NCBI GenBank assembly: GCA_016931855.1
Contig: JAFGDZ010000075.1
Span: 1-47,036 of the forward strand
DNA: 47,036 nt
Direction of reading: 5' to 3'
Source of the DNA: Bacteroidales bacterium
GTDB taxonomy: Bacteria; Bacteroidota; Bacteroidia; Bacteroidales; Tenuifilaceae
Both the position numbers and the translations under genes were made by a program. The first letter of the stretch is position 1, and each line of letters starts with the position of its first letter. The notes beneath the pieces were generated by a model. It saw only the letters and a list, made by a program, of their open reading frames with translations, did not search any database and was not told the DNA's origin. Positions 8,145 through 17,900 of this stretch are shown here, piece by piece.

Positions 8145-9173
8145 TTACTGAGGGTTGTTTAGACTCAGTTTACTGAAGGCTCTTTTTCGAAGGAAAAAGA
8201 AGGTTAGGACAATATTTGGGACAAGAACCTGTGCGTGGCGCTTGGTTTGTATTGGGCTAAGCGCTTTTTTTGCTTTTAGGTTAGGGATTGCTTTTATATA
8301 GTCAACATGGGCCTTAAGTACTGCCTTTGCAAAGTTTTTACGCTTGGTTAGCAGGTAAACTACTGCCGATGCTATATCAAGCATCATTCGTAGGGGTATA
8401 ATAGTGTAAACCTTGAGTAACGGAAGGTTTTTGAATAGCAGGAATAGGTTGTTGCGGTAGTTTAGGTACAGCTTGCGTGGGTTATTGTTTGGAAGTGTAC
8501 CTCCCCCCACATGAAAAACCTCCGATTGTGGGATGCACCATATTTGGCGCCCCATGTTTTTTAGTCGCCAGCAAAGGTCAATCTCTTCCATGTGGGCAAA
8601 GAAATCGTCGTCTAGGCCTCCCGCTTTGTGGTAGTCTGTGGAGCGGATAAAGAGGCATGCACCCGATGCCCACATTACCTGCATGGGGGCGTTGTACTGC
8701 CCCAGATCCTTCTCTATGCACGAAAGGATTCGGCCACGGCAAAACGGATAGCCCAGCCAATCGATAAAACCACCAGCGGCGCCAGCGTACTCAAAGTTCT
8801 GAGGGTTGTTGTAATCGAGTATTTTGGGCATGCATGCAGCAGCATTTGGGTTGCTCTCCATGAATTGAATAAGTGGGGATAGCCAGCTTTCAGGTACATC
8901 AACATCGGAGTTTAGCAGCACGTAGTATTTGGCTCTTATTTGGCTGAGTGCACGATTGTACCCCCCTGTAAAGCCGTAGTTCTTTTTAAGGGGAATAATG
9001 CCCACTTCGGGAAAACGGGTTTTGAGCAGCTCCAAGGAGCCATCGGTTGAGCCGTTATCGGCAACAATAACCTGTACATCGGGATGGGCAGAGTTTGCCA
9101 CAACGTTAGGTAGGAATTTCCTGAGAAACGACTCCCCGTTCCAGTTAAGGATAACAACCGCTACGTTAAGCAT
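8145..9173 (-). CDS. GT2 family glycosyltransferase (rhamnosyltransferase-like)
   Basis: This 342-residue protein opens with the GT-A fold strand VAVVILNWNGESFL, then VIVADNGSTDGSLELL and YYVLLNSDVDVPESWL, where DVD is the DXD metal/sugar-nucleotide motif. EEIDLCWRLKNMG is the acidic ED motif near the catalytic base. The arrangement fits GT2 enzymes annotated as rhamnosyl- or N-acetylglucosaminyl-transferases acting on surface polysaccharide. Its start overlaps the end of the upstream acyltransferase gene by 8 bases, so the two are translationally coupled, pointing to envelope glycolipid synthesis. Donor and acceptor are unknown. Confidence 0.88.
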   Translation of the reverse strand: MLNVAVVILNWNGESFLRKFLPNVVANSAHPDVQVIVADNGSTDGSLELLKTRFPEVGIIPLKKNYGFTGGYNRALSQIRAKYYVLLNSDVDVPESWLSPLIQFMESNPNAAACMPKILDYNNPQNFEYAGAAGGFIDWLGYPFCRGRILSCIEKDLGQYNAPMQVMWASGACLFIRSTDYHKAGGLDDDFFAHMEEIDLCWRLKNMGRQIWCIPQSEVFHVGGGTLPNNNPRKLYLNYRNNLFLLFKNLPLLKVYTIIPLRMMLDIASAVVYLLTKRKNFAKAVLKAHVDYIKAIPNLKAKKALSPIQTKRHAQVLVPNIVLTFFFLRKRAFSKLSLNNPQ

Positions 9174-10074
9174 TGGACTGAATCTTTGAGTTGTTGGGCA
9201 GGTTTGCCTTTTTGTGTTTCCATCGGCGATGCGACCATAGCCAGTACTGGGGTGCCTCGCAAATTATTCGCTCAAGAGCCTTTACGTGAGCCTCGGTAAT
9301 TTCGTAGGGTAGGGTATCCGTTGGTGTGTCGGTTATTAGCTCAAGGAAAACTTCGTATCGGCCTCGCTTCACCTTTCGCATTTGGCAAAAGAAAACGGGT
9401 GCATCAACCTTTTTAGCAATTTTTTCCACACCAAGAAAAGCGGCCGTTTCCTGATTTAGGAAGGTTGTAAAGTATCGGATATCCCTTCGGGCAGGGGTTT
9501 GGTCGGTAATTAGGCCAAGTAGAGCGGGGGTTCCGTTGTGCTCAAATTGGAGCAGGGTTTTAAAGGCATCGCGCATGGGGACTGCAACGGCTCCAAAGCG
9601 TTCGCGTGAGAGATTCAAAAACCGTTCGAATCGTTTGTTGTTTAGCGGCTTGTAAACCCCCAGTATCTTGTGCTTTATGCTATAGCTTGCAAGTGTTAGC
9701 AGCTCCCAGTTACTGTAATGACCGGCTGCTATAATTACGCTACGCCCCTGATTGTGGTACTTTTCTAACACCTCAGCATTGAGGAATTTACAGGTTCTTA
9801 GGGCTTTTTCTTTGCTTGCATGGAGCAGAACAAAGTTCTCTAGGAATAGGTCGCACAGATGGGTGTAGAATTTCCTTTCGATGGATTTGAGTTCCTTAGG
9901 TGTTTTCTCTGGAAACGATTTTTTAAGATTGGTGACTACTACACCACGCCTGTACCGTAGTATGTAGTAAAGTACAAACTTTACTACATCGGAGATACCA
10001 TAGAGCGCCCAATTGGGTAGCTGGGCTATTAGCCAGGTTAATGCGTAGAAAAGAAAGAATAGTATCGACCTCAT
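9166..10074 (-). CDS. LpxL/HtrB-like lipid A or phospholipid acyltransferase
   Basis: This 302-residue protein has an N-terminal hydrophobic anchor (ILFFLFYALTWLIAQLPNW) and the acyltransferase catalytic motif HYSNWE (H-x4-E) inside AAGHYSNWELLTL, followed by LLGLITDQTP and the TAAFLGVEKIAKKVDAPVFF block typical of the bacterial lipid A biosynthesis acyltransferase family. It would transfer an acyl chain to a lipid A precursor or related lipid at the inner-membrane face. It sits between the inositol-monophosphatase-family gene and the GT2 gene with an 8-base overlap into the latter. Whether the acceptor is lipid A is inference. Confidence 0.88.
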   Translation of the reverse strand: MRSILFFLFYALTWLIAQLPNWALYGISDVVKFVLYYILRYRRGVVVTNLKKSFPEKTPKELKSIERKFYTHLCDLFLENFVLLHASKEKALRTCKFLNAEVLEKYHNQGRSVIIAAGHYSNWELLTLASYSIKHKILGVYKPLNNKRFERFLNLSRERFGAVAVPMRDAFKTLLQFEHNGTPALLGLITDQTPARRDIRYFTTFLNQETAAFLGVEKIAKKVDAPVFFCQMRKVKRGRYEVFLELITDTPTDTLPYEITEAHVKALERIICEAPQYWLWSHRRWKHKKANLPNNSKIQSNA

Positions 10075-10085
10075 TCTTAGGCGAT

Positions 10086-10880
10086 TTATTTGAGCATAAA
10101 GTTGGCAATAATTTCCTGAAAATCCTTATACGCGTTGCTGTTTGCTGCAACTATCTCCTTACCAAATATGTGGTTGGAGCCTCCGCTAAAATCGGTAACC
10201 ACACCGCCAGCACGTTCAACAATTAGCGCTCCTGCTGCTACATCCCATGGCTGAAGGCTATACTCGTAAAAGGCTTCAAAGCGGCCGCAGGCAACGTATG
10301 CCAAATCGGTTGCGGCGGAACCCAGGCGGCGTAAGCCGTGCGAATGGCGCATAAAATGCTCCATTGTTGCAAAAAAGGGTTTAATGCGGTCGTAGTCGTA
10401 GTAGGGGAAACCCGTAGCAATTAGCGAATCGCTTATTTTTGCTTTGTCCGATACGCTTATCCGCTTTCCGTCCATATAGGCATTACCGGTTGCTGTAGCC
10501 CAGAAGCACTCGTTTTGCCCAACCTCGTAAATAACGCCTAGTAACAGCTTGTTGTTTTCCATTAGGGCAATGCTTACGGCAAAGGGAGGTAGGCTGTGAA
10601 TAAAGTTGGTGGTTCCATCAAGCGGATCGATAACCCAGTTTAGACCCGACTGGTTGGGTGTACCGGTTCCCTCCTCGGCAATAAAGCCTGCTTGCGGAAG
10701 GATTTTCCTAAGGCCATCAACAATTAGCTGCTCCGAGCCTTTGTCCACATAAGAAACAAAGTTATGAAGTCCCTTTACCTCAATGCTACTGCTGTTAAAC
10801 TGGTTGCGCTCTTTACGAATGAACTCGCCAGCCTGCTTGGCAATGGCAACGGTTTGTTCGCACAGTATATCTAAATTCAT
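10086..10880 (-). CDS. Inositol monophosphatase family phosphatase (SuhB-like)
   Basis: This 264-residue protein has the metal-binding signatures of the FIG/IMPase superfamily: EEGTG (first metal Glu), WVIDPLDGTTNFIH (Asp pair) and WDVAAGALIVERAGG (third Asp). It hydrolyses a small phosphomonoester such as inositol 1-phosphate, or may act in SuhB-like RNA processing, or as a CysQ/3'-phosphoadenosine phosphatase relative; motif spacing favours the IMPase/SuhB group. The gene follows mtaB by 2 bases and precedes the acyltransferase by 11, so it is in the same minus-strand operon. The true substrate is unknown. Confidence 0.9.
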   Translation of the reverse strand: MNLDILCEQTVAIAKQAGEFIRKERNQFNSSSIEVKGLHNFVSYVDKGSEQLIVDGLRKILPQAGFIAEEGTGTPNQSGLNWVIDPLDGTTNFIHSLPPFAVSIALMENNKLLLGVIYEVGQNECFWATATGNAYMDGKRISVSDKAKISDSLIATGFPYYDYDRIKPFFATMEHFMRHSHGLRRLGSAATDLAYVACGRFEAFYEYSLQPWDVAAGALIVERAGGVVTDFSGGSNHIFGKEIVAANSNAYKDFQEIIANFMLK

Positions 10881-10882
10881 TG

Positions 10883-12184
10883 CTAGTTCTGCTTTAGGGT
10901 AACCTGCATGGTTTCGTTGCTTGTTACCTGTTTGTACTCAACTTCAACTACTTTACCAATGAGAGCTTTGTTGTACTCGGTTTCAACCTTTATGTAGTTT
11001 TCGGAGAAGCCGTGCATTACTCCGCCCTTACGGGTGCTTTCAAATAGCACTTTGCCCGAACGGCCAACATTTATATGGTAAAAATCCATGTGCATGCTAT
11101 CGCTTAGCTCCTTTAATTGCTTTGCACGATGATTTGCATCGTTGGGCTTTACCTTACCCTCCATTTCGGAAGCAGGGGTGTTTGGCCTTTCGGAGTATGG
11201 AAATATGTGTAGGAACGATGGGTTTACCTGCTTAATAAATTGGTAGGCATCCTCAAAATCGGCATCGGTTTCGCCAGGGAAGCCCACAATAATATCAACC
11301 CCAATAAATGCGTAGGGCATAATGCGCTTAATGGCCTCTATGCGCTCCTGAAACAGCTCGCGGCGGTAGCGGCGGCGCATTAGGCCTAAAATACGGTTGC
11401 TGCCCGATTGGAGAGGGATGTGGAAGTGAGGTAGGAACTTGTCCGATTGGGCAACAAACTCAATTACCTCATCGGTAATAAGGTTTGGCTCTATGGACGA
11501 TATGCGGTAGCGCTCAATGCCCACTACCTTATCCAGTGCCTTTATAAGGTCTAAAAAGGTTTCGCCAGTTGATTTCCCAAAATCGCCTGTGTTAACACCG
11601 CTAAGAATTACCTCCTTTGTGCCGCTGGCTCCAATGGCTGTGGCTTGCTCAATTATTTTTTCGATGGGCATGTTACGGCTTTTCCCGCGCGCTAGGGGTA
11701 TGGTGCAGTAGCTGCAATGGTAGTCGCATCCATCCTGAACCTTAAGGAAAGAGCGCGTTCTGTCGCCCGATGAGTATGCGGGTAGAAAATCGGACACGGC
11801 ATCTATATCGCAGCTGTAAACCTTTGCGGTGGCCAGCTTGCGGTTATCGTTAATTAGCAGCGGCAGGTTAAACTTATCCGAAGCGCCAAGCACAAGGTCA
11901 ACGCCCTCTATCTCGGCAATCTCCTCTGGTTTAAGCTGGGCGTAGCAGCCAACAACGGCCACAAAGGCGTTGGGCGATTTGGTTATGAACTTACGTATAG
12001 CCTGCCGGCACTTCTTGTCGGCGTGCTCGGTTACCGAGCAGGTGTTAATAACGTAAACATCGGCACCGTTATCGGGCGAAACCCTTTCGAATCCCATATC
12101 CTGAAATTGCCTTGCAATGGTTGACGACTCCGAGAAGTTTAGCTTGCAACCCAGCGTATAGAAAGCAACTTTTTTCCGCTCCAT
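10883..12184 (-). CDS. mtaB: tRNA (t6A37) methylthiotransferase MtaB
   Basis: This 433-residue radical-SAM enzyme has the three MTTase domains in order. The N-terminal UPF0004 domain carries cysteines in YTLGCKLNFSES, INTCSVTE and VGCYAQ, which bind the auxiliary cluster. The radical-SAM core has CDYHCSYCTIPLARG (CxxxCxxC) near residues 152-159 and SGVNTGDFG. A C-terminal TRAM-like region follows. It converts t6A37 to ms2t6A37 in tRNAs decoding ANN codons. The TLGCKLN start and CTIP phrase place it in the MtaB/YqeV clade rather than MiaB or RimO. It is tightly coupled to the IMPase-family gene (2-base gap). Confidence 0.92.
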   Translation of the reverse strand: MERKKVAFYTLGCKLNFSESSTIARQFQDMGFERVSPDNGADVYVINTCSVTEHADKKCRQAIRKFITKSPNAFVAVVGCYAQLKPEEIAEIEGVDLVLGASDKFNLPLLINDNRKLATAKVYSCDIDAVSDFLPAYSSGDRTRSFLKVQDGCDYHCSYCTIPLARGKSRNMPIEKIIEQATAIGASGTKEVILSGVNTGDFGKSTGETFLDLIKALDKVVGIERYRISSIEPNLITDEVIEFVAQSDKFLPHFHIPLQSGSNRILGLMRRRYRRELFQERIEAIKRIMPYAFIGVDIIVGFPGETDADFEDAYQFIKQVNPSFLHIFPYSERPNTPASEMEGKVKPNDANHRAKQLKELSDSMHMDFYHINVGRSGKVLFESTRKGGVMHGFSENYIKVETEYNKALIGKVVEVEYKQVTSNETMQVTLKQN

Positions 12185-12300
12185 TCCCTTTTCCCTTTAT
12201 TTAGAATGTGCAAAAATAAGAAAAAGTATGGAGTAAGGCAGGCTCTTGCTTGTTGTTACTCCTAATTTGCGTTAAGGATACTGGATTTTCCTTGTTTTCC

Positions 12301-13443
12301 TTACTTTACGTGAAAGCCCTGGCTTGCCATTTCTGATGCCCGGTAGCTCTCGTAAAGAATAGGGTTAAGTGGGTAGTCCCAGCAGCCCTGTCGGTGGTGT
12401 ATGGTGCCTCCAAAGCCCGTTTTAAAGCGGTAAAGTCCATACATGGGGTGCTCTGGATTTGGTGTGCCAGATATGCCAAACATATCGTACTCGGCACAAC
12501 CAGCAGCCTTAGCCAGCTTTATGGCCTCCCATTGCAGGGCGTAAGGCCCCATAAAATTGCGGTTTACCGAGGTTGATGCACCGTAAAGGTACGTTGCCCG
12601 ATCCTTTGACAGGGCAAGGAACATTCCCGATAGGGGCTCGCCGTTGGCCTCGGCAATTAGCAGCTTTACCTGTGCTGGCGATAGGGTATCGCTAGCGCTG
12701 GTTTGTAGCACGTTGCTAAAGTAGCTAATGCTGTCTAGCACAATCCTGTTTCGCTGGGCTGTTTGCTGGTACATACGGAACCATGAAGGGAGCTCCTCTG
12801 GCGTAGCTTCCCTAACGTGAACCTTTTTCCGCTGTGCCAGCCCAATGTTGTAACGCGTTTTTGGTTTCATCTTTTGCAATAGCGTATCCTCATCGGGAGT
12901 TAAGTCTAGAAAGACGGTGTTTGAGGGGAGTATATCGGTTGGTGCTTTGCGGAGGTTCCAGTGGGCAGAGCCAATATTCATCCTAATCTCCTGCGACTTG
13001 GGATCGGGAGGGCCAAGCCACTCACCTTTTGAGGAGTAGTACTGGCTATCGGTTGCCCAAATGGATTTCCAGTTAAGGTCGTACCTAATAAGGAAGCAGG
13101 TTTCGGGGAGGTAGTGCCGTAGCCTTTCCGATAGCACCTCAAGCCAGCACCCGCGGTCGTCGTCGTGCGGAAGCGCTTCGGGGCCGTAGGGGACGTAGGC
13201 TATTTGGGCATTATGCCCAACATCCTTAAGGGTGATAAGAATATCGCCAGCAGTAATTTTGTGGTAGCCATTTTCGGCAGAGTAGGGTAGGGCTGCTAGG
13301 CTGTAGTTACTATCAATATTGATATTGTAGGCCTGGGTTCTCCAGCCTTGGCGCGATTTTACCTTTGCCCAAAAGGCGGTTTGCTGTAGTATGGGAGTTG
13401 GAAGTATTTGCTGTGTGGGCTTGGGTTCAACATCAAGAAGCAT
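12301..13443 (-). CDS. FemAB/GNAT-type peptidyltransferase-like protein
   Basis: I start this 380-residue protein at the second methionine (MLLDVEPKPTQQILP), because the first 14 residues of the longer frame (from 13485) are cysteine- and lysine-rich and not family-like. The ILQQTAFWAKVKSRQGW opening, the central MKPKTRYNIGLAQRKKV basic motif and the C-terminal YGLYRFKTGFGG block are hallmarks of FemAB/FemX-type proteins, which use aminoacyl-tRNA to add amino acids to lipid II, and of related GNAT-fold proteins of unknown acceptor. In Bacteroidota the substrate is often unclear. The residues WEAIKLAKAAGCAEYDMFG match the acceptor-side GNAT subdomain. Function beyond the fold is inference. Confidence 0.82.
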   Translation of the reverse strand: MLLDVEPKPTQQILPTPILQQTAFWAKVKSRQGWRTQAYNINIDSNYSLAALPYSAENGYHKITAGDILITLKDVGHNAQIAYVPYGPEALPHDDDRGCWLEVLSERLRHYLPETCFLIRYDLNWKSIWATDSQYYSSKGEWLGPPDPKSQEIRMNIGSAHWNLRKAPTDILPSNTVFLDLTPDEDTLLQKMKPKTRYNIGLAQRKKVHVREATPEELPSWFRMYQQTAQRNRIVLDSISYFSNVLQTSASDTLSPAQVKLLIAEANGEPLSGMFLALSKDRATYLYGASTSVNRNFMGPYALQWEAIKLAKAAGCAEYDMFGISGTPNPEHPMYGLYRFKTGFGGTIHHRQGCWDYPLNPILYESYRASEMASQGFHVK

Positions 13444-13554
13444 AACTCTTTTCTTTGAAATGGGATAAATGCAAAAGCATAACACAGGGAAACCAGATGG
13501 TTGCCTGCATGTACTTTCGAAAACTATAATTTGTGGGTTGATATGCGGAATAAC

Positions 13555-13616
13555 AATCCGCCACGAGGTTAGTGAAACTATCCTCGTGCTAGTCGGGGTA
13601 AGACTCTAAGGCGGCT
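13555..13616. other. Compact three-way-junction-like inverted-repeat structure
   Basis: In a 298-base gene gap, CCGCC at 13558-13562 can pair with GGCGG at 13610-13614 and enclose two hairpins. The first is ACGAGG...CCTCGT (13563-13568 with 13582-13587, inner TAGT/ACTA around GAA). The second is AGTC...GACT (13591-13594 with 13602-13605). A further hairpin GCGCAT...ATGCGC follows at about 13636-13658. No T-run follows, so a simple terminator is unlikely. It may be the leader of the FemAB-like gene or the trailer of the kinase operon, both on the minus strand. Confidence 0.35.
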
Positions 13617-13741
13617 TATAAGAAGTGTTTTACAGCGCATGAGTGTTAAAATGCGCCACAAAGGTAAGGTTTTGTGTAAACTAAAGAAATGCTATTGAGC
13701 ATATTGCTTTCTGGTTCTACCTTAGATACAGGGTGTTGCTG

Positions 13742-14917
13742 CTATGCGAAAGGGAACACCAACGTTACGGTAGATCCTTTTGTATGGTTGTTTTTGATAT
13801 CAATCTCCCCGTCGTGAGCCGTCATTATTAGCTTAGCCAGTGCCAGCTGTAAGCCGCTATCCTTATCTACAGGATCGGCTCCTGGAGCAAAAAGTTTGAA
13901 CTTATTCTCTAGGGCTTTCTCGGAGAAGCCTTTACCATTGTCTATAAACTCGCAAAGCGTACTTGTATTGGTTTTAGATACTTTAATCTCCACGTGGCTT
14001 CCTGCTTCGGAGTACTTTATGGCGTTGTCGAGAATGCTCTCAAAGCAGGTTTGAAGCAAAAGCTCGTTGCCAGTAACTACAGGTTCGGTGCTGGGTATTG
14101 TAATATGTAAGTTGATAGCCTTATCGGCAATGGCTTCGTTTAGGTTTTTTTGGGCGATGGCTATAATATCAGCAATATTTATGGCTGATGTGTTTAGCGC
14201 TCGTTTAGTTGTTCTAAGCTCGGTAAGAAGGATGCTGGTTTTTGAAAAGCGCTCTAAGCGAGCGGCAGAAATTTCAAGGTAATGAATCCAGTTAAAGAGA
14301 TCGGAATCCTGAAGTTGGGTTTTAAGCAAAGTAGCAAAGCCAATAATTCCATTTAAAGGGGTATTAATTTCGTGGCTTATTATGCGCAGAAAATCAGTTT
14401 TTGCCTCGTCGAGGGTATTGAGCTCCTTGTTGGCTTTTTGGAGCATAAGGTTAGCTTCGTTAAGATCCTTGGTGCGCTCAAGAACCTTCTCTTCAAGCCA
14501 TTTATTAACCTCCTTAAGTTTATCTCTACTATACTTTAGCTCTATGTGTGTGCTTACGCGGGCAAGCAGTTCCTCGGTGTTAAATGGCTTGGAGATGTAG
14601 TCGTGCCCTCCCGCTTTAAATCCTGTTACAATGCTTTCGCTATCGTTGTGGGCAGTGAGAAAAATGATGGGAATTTCCATCGTTTTTGGATTCTTGCGAA
14701 TTGCCTTGCAGGTGTCGTACCCATTAAGGCGCGGCATGTTTACGTCTAGCATAATTAGGTCGTAATAGGGCGAGGCTTCTAGTATTTCTAGCGCTTGCTG
14801 CCCATCGGTTGCAAAGCCAACGCTATAGTTTGCCTTTCGGAGTACGCTGCCTATTACCTGTATATTCTTGGGGTTGTCGTCAACAGCAAGAATTTTAAAG
14901 CGTTTGTTCGTTTCCAT
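13742..14917 (-). CDS. Response regulator-histidine kinase fusion (REC-HisKA-HATPase)
   Basis: This 391-residue cytoplasmic protein begins with a receiver domain (AVDDNPKN acidic pocket, phospho-acceptor Asp58 in LIMLDVNMP, conserved Lys in ISKPFNTEE). A coiled-coil linker follows, then a HisKA dimerisation domain with SHEINTPLNG (His about residue 182) and a HATPase_c domain (N box DNAIKYS, G1 DNGKGFS, a shortened G2 with SGLQLA where GLGLA is usual). REC-first kinases commonly receive phosphate from, or are coupled to, a partner kinase. The start overlaps the end of the nine-PAS kinase gene by 23 bases, so the two are translationally coupled. Output is unknown; neither protein has a DNA-binding domain. 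Confidence 0.9.
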   Translation of the reverse strand: METNKRFKILAVDDNPKNIQVIGSVLRKANYSVGFATDGQQALEILEASPYYDLIMLDVNMPRLNGYDTCKAIRKNPKTMEIPIIFLTAHNDSESIVTGFKAGGHDYISKPFNTEELLARVSTHIELKYSRDKLKEVNKWLEEKVLERTKDLNEANLMLQKANKELNTLDEAKTDFLRIISHEINTPLNGIIGFATLLKTQLQDSDLFNWIHYLEISAARLERFSKTSILLTELRTTKRALNTSAINIADIIAIAQKNLNEAIADKAINLHITIPSTEPVVTGNELLLQTCFESILDNAIKYSEAGSHVEIKVSKTNTSTLCEFIDNGKGFSEKALENKFKLFAPGADPVDKDSGLQLALAKLIMTAHDGEIDIKNNHTKGSTVTLVFPFA

Positions 14918-17900
14918 TTTTCTTTTCCTCCTTTAGTGCATTTAGATGCTGAATAAGCTCTTGAAATAGATTTAATGTGCCCATTAGTTGCTCAATGTCA
15001 AAAGAATCGGCAAAGGCGGAGATGTCGTCGCCTAGCTTGGTAAGGTAGGGTTGTGCTGTTTGCTGGCCTAGGCGTTTTAGCTCCTTTCCAAAAAGTTCCA
15101 TTTGGTCAATTTGCTGACTACGTAGCGCTTCTTCGTAAACGGGGAGCAGTTTCCCTTCTATGGTTTGGAGTAGCTTGTTAAGCGCAGTGAGGCTAAGGTT
15201 ACCTGCTGTAAATCCCTTTACCCCACGAATGGTATTGGTGGCCGAAGCGCTGGTTTTTGCATCGATATATTTAGTTAGTGCTTTTACAAGAGCCGCTACA
15301 TCAATGGGTTTAAGCAGGAACTCATTAAACAGCGTAAGGGAGAACTGCTCCTTTAGCACTATTTTTGAGGATGCCGATATGGCAATTATTGGTGTTGAGC
15401 TTATGCCCTCAGTTTTTCTTATCACCTTTGTTGCTTCGTAGCCATTCATAATGGGCATACGTAAATCCATAAGTATAACGTTGGGCTTGTACTGAATTGC
15501 CTTTTCCAGCGCCACCTTTCCGTTTTCGGCTTCGATGGTGGCTATCTCCGTTTTCTCGAAAAGATCTATGAGCAGCTTGCGATTCTCATCGTTGTCGTCG
15601 GCAATAAGAATTGTTGCAGGTTGGAATTGTACGGTTGTTATATCAAAGGCCGTTTCGTCATGCTTAATATCATCGGCATTGGCAATTTGGATACTGGGCA
15701 GGGTAATGCGGAATGTACTTCCCTTTCCAACGTCACTTTTAAGGGTTATGCTACCGCCCATGGCTTCAATCAGTTTTCGGCTAATGGTTAGCCCAAGCCC
15801 GGTGCCTCCATACTTTTTCTCTAGCTGCCCTTCTTGCTGGCTAAAGGCTTCGAATATTAGCTTTTGCTGCTCCTTAGGTATTCCAATGCCAGTATCCTCT
15901 ATGGAGATAATAAGGTCGAGTTGCTCTGTGGTACACTGGGTTTTGTCTAGGGTAATAATAACGCTTCCCTTATCGGTAAACTTAAGGGCGTTACCAATAA
16001 TATTGAATAGAATTTGCCTAACCCTAGTCTCGTCGAGGAGCAGGGCGCGGGGTATTGTTTTTTCAATTTCGATGTATAGCGCGATGTTCTTTTCGGCCGC
16101 TCGCTGGTTAAACATTAGCTCAACCTCCGATATTAGTTTGGTAATGTCAACTGGTTCTTGCTGTATTACCACCTTTCCCGACTCAATTTTAGACAGGTCA
16201 AGTATATCGTTAATAATTTTAAGCAGATTTTTTCCGCTTGTTCTAATGGAGTTAACCTGCGAGCGCTGCTTATTGTCCTTAACCGAGTTAAGCAGCAGCT
16301 CGGAGAAGCCAATAATGGCGTTCATAGGGGTTCTAATCTCGTGGCTCATGTTGGCAAGGAAAAGGCTTTTGGCGGTGTTTGCCGCTTCGGCCTTTTGTTT
16401 GGCCACCTCAAGTTCCATTTGTATTTGCTTAATATTGGTTACATCGAGCACCGAGCCTAGCACCAGCACTACTTTTCCCTCTTCAATAATTGGTTTTGCT
16501 GAGGATATTACATGGGCAACCGTTCCGTTGGTTCGCTTAATTTTTAGGTCGATGCTAAAGGGCTTGAGTTCCTTTTGTAGTAGCTCTAGTTTTTGTATAA
16601 GCTTAAGCCTATCCTCTTTGTAAATGTAACTTAGGTACTGGCTAAAGCTAGGGTTTCCGGCGTTGGGGTTTCTGCCGTGAATGGTAAACGTTTCCTCGGA
16701 CCAAATAAGCGATTGGTTTTGGGGGTAGTACTCCCAGTTGCCCATTTTGCTCATTTTTTGACTCTCTATAAGCTTTTGCTGGCTTATGTATAGCTCTCTG
16801 GTGCGCTCTTTTACCATCTCCTCAAGGTTCTCTTGGTAAAGGCGTAGCTCCTCTTCCTGTTTTTTTCTTATTGTTACATCGTTTTGTATTCCAACGTAAT
16901 GAGTAACTAATCCCCGCTCATTGTAAACAGGGGCTAGGTACAGCTCGTTCCAGAATAGTTTTCCACTCTTTGTGTAGTTCCGTAGCTCAACACGGCACTC
17001 TTTCCCTTCTTTTATGGCGTTGCGAATTGTCTCAAGGCCAGTCTGGTTGCAATCGTCTTTTTGCAGTAAACGGCAGTTTTTCCCTATTACCTCCTCCTGT
17101 TTGTACTCTGTAGTTCGCTCAAAGGCCTCGTTTACCTTAATAAGTGGCATATCGGGTTTGCGGGCATCAGCAATTACAACTCCATGGGTAGATTTTGCAA
17201 AAGCTCGGTCTAGGATTCGAGCGGCCTCTTCCTGTTTCCGTATTTGGGTAACATCTCTACCCTCGGCAATAAGAAGGATAACATTGTTGCTACTATCCTT
17301 AATTGGTGTTATGGTTAAATCAATGGTTATTTCAATGCCATCTGCACTTGTAATTTCAGCATCGTAACGTATAAATTCGCCGTTACACGCTTTTGCTACC
17401 GCGTCTTTAATTCTATTAAAGGATTGCTCGTTTCTACGCCAAACCTTGGAATCCCAGAATGGGTTGTGCTGCAAATCGTTCAGCGTAATGCCGCTAAAGG
17501 TTAACGCGCCTTGGTTTACTTCAATTATGTTACCCTTACTATCTAAAATTCCAATAAAGGAGAACATGCTGTTAAATATGGCTCTAAAGCGGGTTTCGCT
17601 TTCGCGGAGGGCAACTTCCACTTTTTTTCTATCGGTAATATCCTGAATAATACCGTGTAGCCTAACAACTTTTCCCTCATCGTTTTTAATAATCTCTCCA
17701 GCCTCGCCCCATACATCTCTAACGGAGCCATCGGGCCACACCAAACGGAACTCTAGTGGAGCGGGATTCTGCTCGTTAAGTGCAGCAATATTCCATTGGG
17801 TAAGCATTTGCTGGTCGTCGGGATGTACTGTTTGGTTTACTATGTCGTTCACGCTTCCGGAAAAGGTCTCCTTGTTTACGCCAAAAACCCGGTACAGCTC

